A stretch of 21,123 nt of DNA, from positions 1-21,123 of the forward strand of contig QKGW01000378.1 in assembly GCA_003250275.1 (NCBI GenBank), given 5' to 3'. The DNA comes from Alphaproteobacteria bacterium. Its GTDB lineage: Bacteria > Pseudomonadota > Alphaproteobacteria > Rhodospirillales > Rhodospirillaceae. This document shows, piece by piece, positions 21,061 through 21,123 of this stretch. Position 1 is the first letter of the stretch, and each line of letters begins with the position of its first letter. Both the position numbers and the translations under genes were made by a program. Below the pieces are notes generated by a model. That model was not told where the DNA came from, ran no database searches, and saw nothing but the letters and a program-made list of their open reading frames with translations.

Positions 21061-21092
21061 CGCCATCCCTCGCCGATCCCACACACGGCGAC

Positions 21093-21123
21093 GCCGGCCA
21101 CTCGGAAACGGGTGGCCGGCTTT
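21093..21123 (+). terminator. Rho-independent terminator after recQ
   Basis: GCCGGCCACTCG (21093-21104) pairs with CGGGTGGCCGGC (21109-21120), with one T-G wobble, around a GAAA tetraloop. TTT begins immediately and runs off the window edge. It lies 32 nt after the recQ stop. Confidence 0.85.

Noticed and set aside
18949..21084. 711-codon open frame on the minus strand opposite recQ
   Set aside because: Same codon-bias effect. It also reads through the REP-like element and part of the recQ 3' region, and shows no domain.

Overview
This window is GC-rich and compact: genes abut or overlap, GTG starts are common, and G/C-ending codons dominate. It looks chromosomal and reads as Alphaproteobacteria. 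The best taxonomic signals are an NDUFA12-type complex I accessory subunit clustered with MCE/MlaD-like genes and a DUF2155 gene, a large B12-dependent ribonucleotide reductase, and an EnvZ/OmpR-like pair. The exact genus cannot be read from the sequence; Rhodospirillales-like is a guess. I see no phage, plasmid, CRISPR, IS, tRNA or rRNA genes.

Left end (1-1799). A minus-strand OmpR-like regulator and the start of its histidine kinase diverge from a plus-strand pair: a secreted PepSY-like small protein and a DUF4405 membrane cytochrome-like protein. The shared gap holds a 10-bp-phased GTATC direct repeat that could be the regulator's operator. The DUF4405 gene ends tail-to-tail inside the next minus-strand gene.

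Minus-strand convoy (7536 down to 1720). Seven genes with 4-nt overlaps or short gaps follow one another: korA (gamma-alpha fusion), korB, a rubrerythrin-like diiron protein, lrgA, lrgB, a carboxylesterase and a YddG-like DMT exporter. A two-cluster ferredoxin gene diverges from korA and is the natural electron partner. Together they suggest a low-potential 2-oxoacid oxidation module with an oxygen/peroxide protection protein and membrane transport functions.

Middle (8021-13720). This stretch holds a SlyB-like glycine-zipper lipoprotein with a long Pro/Ala/Glu tail and a DEAD-box RNA helicase with a recognisable promoter. A plus-strand pair follows (isochorismatase-like hydrolase, alpha/beta hydrolase). 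After it comes a minus-strand cluster: NDUFA12, two separate single-MCE-domain proteins, and DUF2155.

Right end (13721-21123). A LysR regulator sits behind a 429-nt gap that contains a perfect 12-bp hairpin and an AT-rich island. nrdJ (class II RNR) follows, preceded by two NrdR-box-like palindromes. recQ comes last, closed by a GNRA-capped terminator at the window edge. Between nrdJ and recQ lies a ~137-nt element made of two related hairpins in inverted orientation, resembling a REP doublet (REPIN/BIME). No clearly new multi-gene system is evident. The REP-like element, the regulator/PepSY-like/DUF4405 module and the kor-rubrerythrin-lrgAB convoy are the parts most worth checking.
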